Shown in pieces: positions 61,443 through 64,000 of a stretch of 64,000 nucleotides of DNA (positions are counted from its first letter, which is position 1; the number at the start of each line of letters is the position of its first letter). The notes below the pieces were generated by a model. It was not told the DNA's origin, did not search any database, and worked only from the letters and a program-made list of their open reading frames with translations. The stretch lies in NCBI GenBank assembly GCA_963785255.1, contig CAWAUR010000013.1, positions 744,001 to 808,000 on the forward strand, in the 5' to 3' direction. Both the position numbers and the translations under genes were made by a program. Source of the stretch: Bog-159 sp963785255 (GTDB lineage Bacteria > Acidobacteriota > Terriglobia > Bryobacterales > Bryobacteraceae).

Positions 61443-62454
61443 GGAGAGATCCCACATGCAGGGCGAGCATTTTCGCGAAGATTTCCGGATGCGCCGCCAT
61501 CCCGGCGAAGGCGGCCTTGCGGATGGCTGGGTGATCGCCCAGGGCCACCAGCAGCCTGGCCATCCACTCGGGACCACACGCGATGCGGCGATGTGCGCCC
61601 GCGTATTGGCGGAGATCGCCGCGCGCGATGGCTTCGGCCAGCGCGGCAGCTTGACGAAACGCCAGGCACAGCCCTTCGCCGGTAATCGCATCCACCGAGC
61701 CTGAAGCATCGCCGATGAGCGCGACGCGGTCGCGCCATACCGCTTGCAACCTGCGCGTGGCGGTAACGGCGCCGCGCTCGGCGCTCAAGATGGCGTTAGT
61801 CTTGAGGCGGCGCGCCAGATCCGGGAAACTGCGCAACGCGTTGTCCAGCCGAAGCCCAGGATTCCGGCTGATGGCCGCTACGCACACGGCGTCCGCCGTA
61901 ACAGGCGTGACGTAGACCTGGTGTCTCTCGCCCCAATAGAGTTCCATGGAATCGGTCCACGGCGCGATACGGTAGTGACGGCGAAAGCCAAAACGGCGGC
62001 GATCGAGAATGCGCCGATCGAGGCCCGCCCATCTGCGGACCAGCGAGTTTTCGCCATCGGCGCCGACCAGCCATCCGTAGCGCAACGCGTTCAGATCGGG
62101 ATGCGCGCCCCAGCATAGGTTCACGCCGGCGGCCTCGGCGTGTTCCGCCAGAATCCGATGGAGGGCCGTGCGCCGCACGCCTCGTCCGGAGCCCACGGGA
62201 AATCGTGCGTCCACTGTGGCGCCGCGATCGAGGAAGCGAATGCCGCGGAACGCAAATGAATCCGCGGCGTCGATGTGGACTCCCAGATGTGAGAGTGCCA
62301 GCAGGGCGTCCGGCATCAGGCCTTCGCCGCAGGCTTTGTCGGCGGGCGGCACAGCGGCATCCAGCACAGTCACCGTGCAGCCCTTGCGCCGCGCGGCGAT
62401 GGCCTCCGCCAATCCTGCAGGCCCTCCGCCGATAATGAGTATATCCGTGGTCAC
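61333..62454 (-). CDS. Geranylgeranyl reductase-like FAD-dependent oxidoreductase
   Basis: 373 residues. DILIIGGGPAGLAEAIAARR is the FAD-binding Rossmann motif; ADKACGEGLMPDALLALSHL carries the 'CGEGLMP' motif of the geranylgeranyl reductase/halogenase-like group; LVGADGENSLVRR and VALIGDASGSVDAITGEGLC bind the flavin further. Likely reduces or hydroxylates a lipid or isoprenoid. The last 35 residues (TNPCTLPLPDGRLVWTSGGT) read across the YceI start and look like an extension beyond the usual end. It probably shares a transcript with the isoprenoid-binding YceI. Confidence 0.87.
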   Translation of the reverse strand: MTTDILIIGGGPAGLAEAIAARRKGCTVTVLDAAVPPADKACGEGLMPDALLALSHLGVHIDAADSFAFRGIRFLDRGATVDARFPVGSGRGVRRTALHRILAEHAEAAGVNLCWGAHPDLNALRYGWLVGADGENSLVRRWAGLDRRILDRRRFGFRRHYRIAPWTDSMELYWGERHQVYVTPVTADAVCVAAISRNPGLRLDNALRSFPDLARRLKTNAILSAERGAVTATRRLQAVWRDRVALIGDASGSVDAITGEGLCLAFRQAAALAEAIARGDLRQYAGAHRRIACGPEWMARLLVALGDHPAIRKAAFAGMAAHPEIFAKMLALHVGSLHETNPCTLPLPDGRLVWTSGGTRSRSGPDAGAVHVE

Positions 62455-62534
62455 GAGTGTAAATTTAAAATGTTCCAGCTTTGAGAGCTATGTAATACGG
62501 ACGGCCCGCACGGCGCATGGGTTCCGCTCGCGCT

Positions 62535-62643
62535 TGTGGGGCAGGCACTCTGCCTGCGGCGGGCTCCCAGCCCGCCTGTCGCACTGGATCAGATGCTGCC
62601 AGGCGGCCTGAGAGGCCGCCGCAGCCAGAGTGGCTGCCCCACA
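62535..62643. repeat. Family C compound palindrome
   Basis: Outer arms TGTGGGGCAGGCACTCTGCC (left) and GGCTGCCCCACA (right end) match with few changes; inner hairpins are GGCGGGCTCCCAGCCCGCC and GGCGGCCTGAGAGGCCGCC. It lies between the FAD oxidoreductase start and the NRAMP remnant. Confidence 0.85.
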
Positions 62644-62662
62644 ACACGCCAGGCGGCGATTC

Positions 62663-63282
62663 CTACGAACTGCCCATGGTAGCGAACATCCCGATGGCCG
62701 CCAGCGCCATAATCGCGGCTGCTATCCAGCCAACCAACCCAGCGCAACCAACCGCCGCTCACATCTGGTCCCATCACGCGGCGGTCGGAAGACATCATGA
62801 CGGCCAGCGCGATCAGTGGCGGCGCCAGAACGCCATTCACCACCGCGGACCAAAACAACATGGCCACCACGCCGAAACGCAGATAGTTCAATGCCAGACC
62901 CAGCAGGAAGGCGGCGGCCAGCACAAAATAAAACTGCGGAGCCCTGCCCGGCCGGTCCTTTAACGAGTCGCGCCATTTTGCGCCCTCGGCGATGGCATAG
63001 GCCGTGGATCCACGGGCCATAGCGCTCGCGAAGCAGACCGGCCAATCCGCGGCCGCTCACGATACCCAATCGCGCGCAGATAAGCTGGACGGCGACCATC
63101 AGGGGGGAAGAGAACCAAACGGTCCAAAGTGGCGAATAGCCGAAGCGGGCTCCGGCAATCGAGTAAGTGCGGATACCGGATGGGTCGTCATCGGCCGCGC
63201 CGGTGACTAATCCAGGGCCCAATTTCGCGAAGAAGCCGCGCGCGCGGCGGCGGGTTAGAGTTGGGTCGGGCGCCGTGGTCAT
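62663..63282 (-). pseudogene. NRAMP-family metal transporter with a large internal deletion
   Basis: The N-terminus is good: LGPGLVTGAADDDPSGIRTY (the metal-site DPxG motif) and SPLMVAVQLICARLGIVSGR, to about residue 92. The frame then changes at 63007, and the sequence jumps to STAYAIAEGAKWRDSLKDRP, FYFVLAAAFLLGLALNYLRF and FWSAVVNGVLAPPLIALAVM, which lie about 220 residues later in intact NRAMPs. A third frame gives the last helix (WIAAAIMALAAIGMFATMGS). The junction is inside a 14-base palindrome (CCGTGGATCCACGG). The product cannot function. Confidence 0.8.
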
Positions 63283-63330
63283 CTAGCTTATAAGTGAAGC
63301 AATCGCCATGCCATCGCGATACTAACTCAC

Positions 63331-64000
63331 CTATATTGGCAGCGTGAAATAGAATATCGAGCCATTTCCTTCTTCAGACTCGGCCCAGATCGTGCCGCCG
63401 TGGCGCTCGACGATGGTGCGGCAGATGGCCAGGCCCAGACCGGCGCCGTGGCTTTTGTTGGAATCGAGGCGCTCAAACGGCTGGAAGATCTTCTCCAGAT
63501 AGGCGGCATGCATGCCTGCACCGTTATCCCGGACCGCAACTTTCCAGAAGCCGCCGCATTCTTCACCCGTGATGTGGATCTTAGGAGCCGCCGCGCCGCG
63601 ATAGTGAATGGCGTTGCGCAGCAGATTCTCAAATACTTCCATCAGCCGGTCCGGGCTGCCTGTCACTCGCGGCAGATCGCCATAAGTCACCGTGGCGGCG
63701 TTCTCGCGTAGTTCTTTGTCGAGTTTGGCTAATACGGATCGCAGTAGGACTGCCAACGGCAGGGATTGAAACTGTGCCGCATCCAATTGGAGCGCCGCGG
63801 CATAGCGCGATAGAGCGCTCACCAGGGTCTCGACGCGCCGCGCGCCGTCAATGATGAAATCGAGGTTTTCAGCCGGTATGGGCTGCTCACTGCCTCGCTT
63901 GGCGACTAATTCCGCGTGCGCCAGGACAGAGCGCAGCGGCGTGCGCAGGTCGTGGCAGGCGCGCAGCAGCAACTCGCTGACACGATGATCGTCCGTGAGG
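63331..64000 (-). CDS. Histidine kinase, C-terminal part (runs off the window)
   Basis: The visible part begins at the window edge with LTDDHRVSELLLRACHDLRT; CHDLRTPLR is the H-box with the phospho-accepting His. The dimerisation helices are followed by the ATPase domain: ENLLRNAIHYRG (N box), VRDNGAGMHAAYLEKIFQPF (G1/F box) and SHGAGLGLAICRTIVERHGG (G2). The enzyme autophosphorylates on His and passes phosphate to a response regulator, not in the window. Input domains lie outside. Confidence 0.92.
   Translation of the reverse strand, partial: LTDDHRVSELLLRACHDLRTPLRSVLAHAELVAKRGSEQPIPAENLDFIIDGARRVETLVSALSRYAAALQLDAAQFQSLPLAVLLRSVLAKLDKELRENAATVTYGDLPRVTGSPDRLMEVFENLLRNAIHYRGAAAPKIHITGEECGGFWKVAVRDNGAGMHAAYLEKIFQPFERLDSNKSHGAGLGLAICRTIVERHGGTIWAESEEGNGSIFYFTLPI

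Overview
The window reads as a stretch of an Acidobacteriota chromosome, most like the Solibacter/Bryobacter group. This is inferred from gene content; no database search was run. The pointers are an ADOP-type MacB/FtsX permease, an ECF sigma factor paired with a membrane Ser/Thr kinase carrying a beta-propeller sensor, large secreted NHL-repeat and sedolisin proteins that share a C-terminal beta-sandwich module, BshC (bacillithiol) and MqnA (futalosine route to menaquinone), high G+C, and many short palindromic repeats between genes. Both strands are used in short operons. No rRNA, tRNA, CRISPR array, prophage or intact insertion sequence was recognised.

Layout. 1-6 kb: the tail of a low-complexity secreted protein, a DUF3052-like protein overlapping a class III aminotransferase, a frameshifted ECF sigma factor, a GNAT remnant, a VTT/DedA-like membrane protein, two tiny membrane proteins and an FNT-family channel. 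6-14 kb: a TPR protein, a GH15 glucoamylase/trehalase-like enzyme, a 1,096-aa NHL protein, MqnA and an exported protein. 14-18 kb: DUF2007 and YtxH proteins, an MBL hydrolase, a Flp pilin and a GT87-like membrane protein. 18-24 kb: a DUF262 remnant, the uppP-ftsK pair and an exported Gfo/Idh/MocA oxidoreductase. 24-26.6 kb: an accessory patch with a secreted-domain remnant, a tandem pair of related exported proteins and about 1 kb without a gene.

26.6-32.4 kb is the densest block: aroC-def-fmt-argJ plus an exported protein, then a Xre/MbcA-RES toxin-antitoxin pair overlapping tag. 33-37 kb has guaB and two related exported proteins, one broken. 37-41 kb has DinB, the kinase and its ECF sigma factor. 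41-48.8 kb has a secreted zinc metalloprotease, a coiled-coil membrane protein, a beta-CASP MBL nuclease, a PIN-like pair and dcd. 48.9-64 kb has a TPR lipoprotein, a receiver protein, an alkaline phosphatase-family enzyme, a sedolisin, bshC, an ADOP permease, YceI, an FAD oxidoreductase, a decayed NRAMP transporter and the end of a histidine kinase.

The most distinctive signal is not a gene. At least two families of GC-rich palindromic repeats are placed with great regularity at, or overlapping, stop codons. I found no convincing new defence or biosynthetic system. The accessory candidates are the RES toxin pair, the shortened PIN-like pair and the tandem exported pair at 24.6-25.7 kb.
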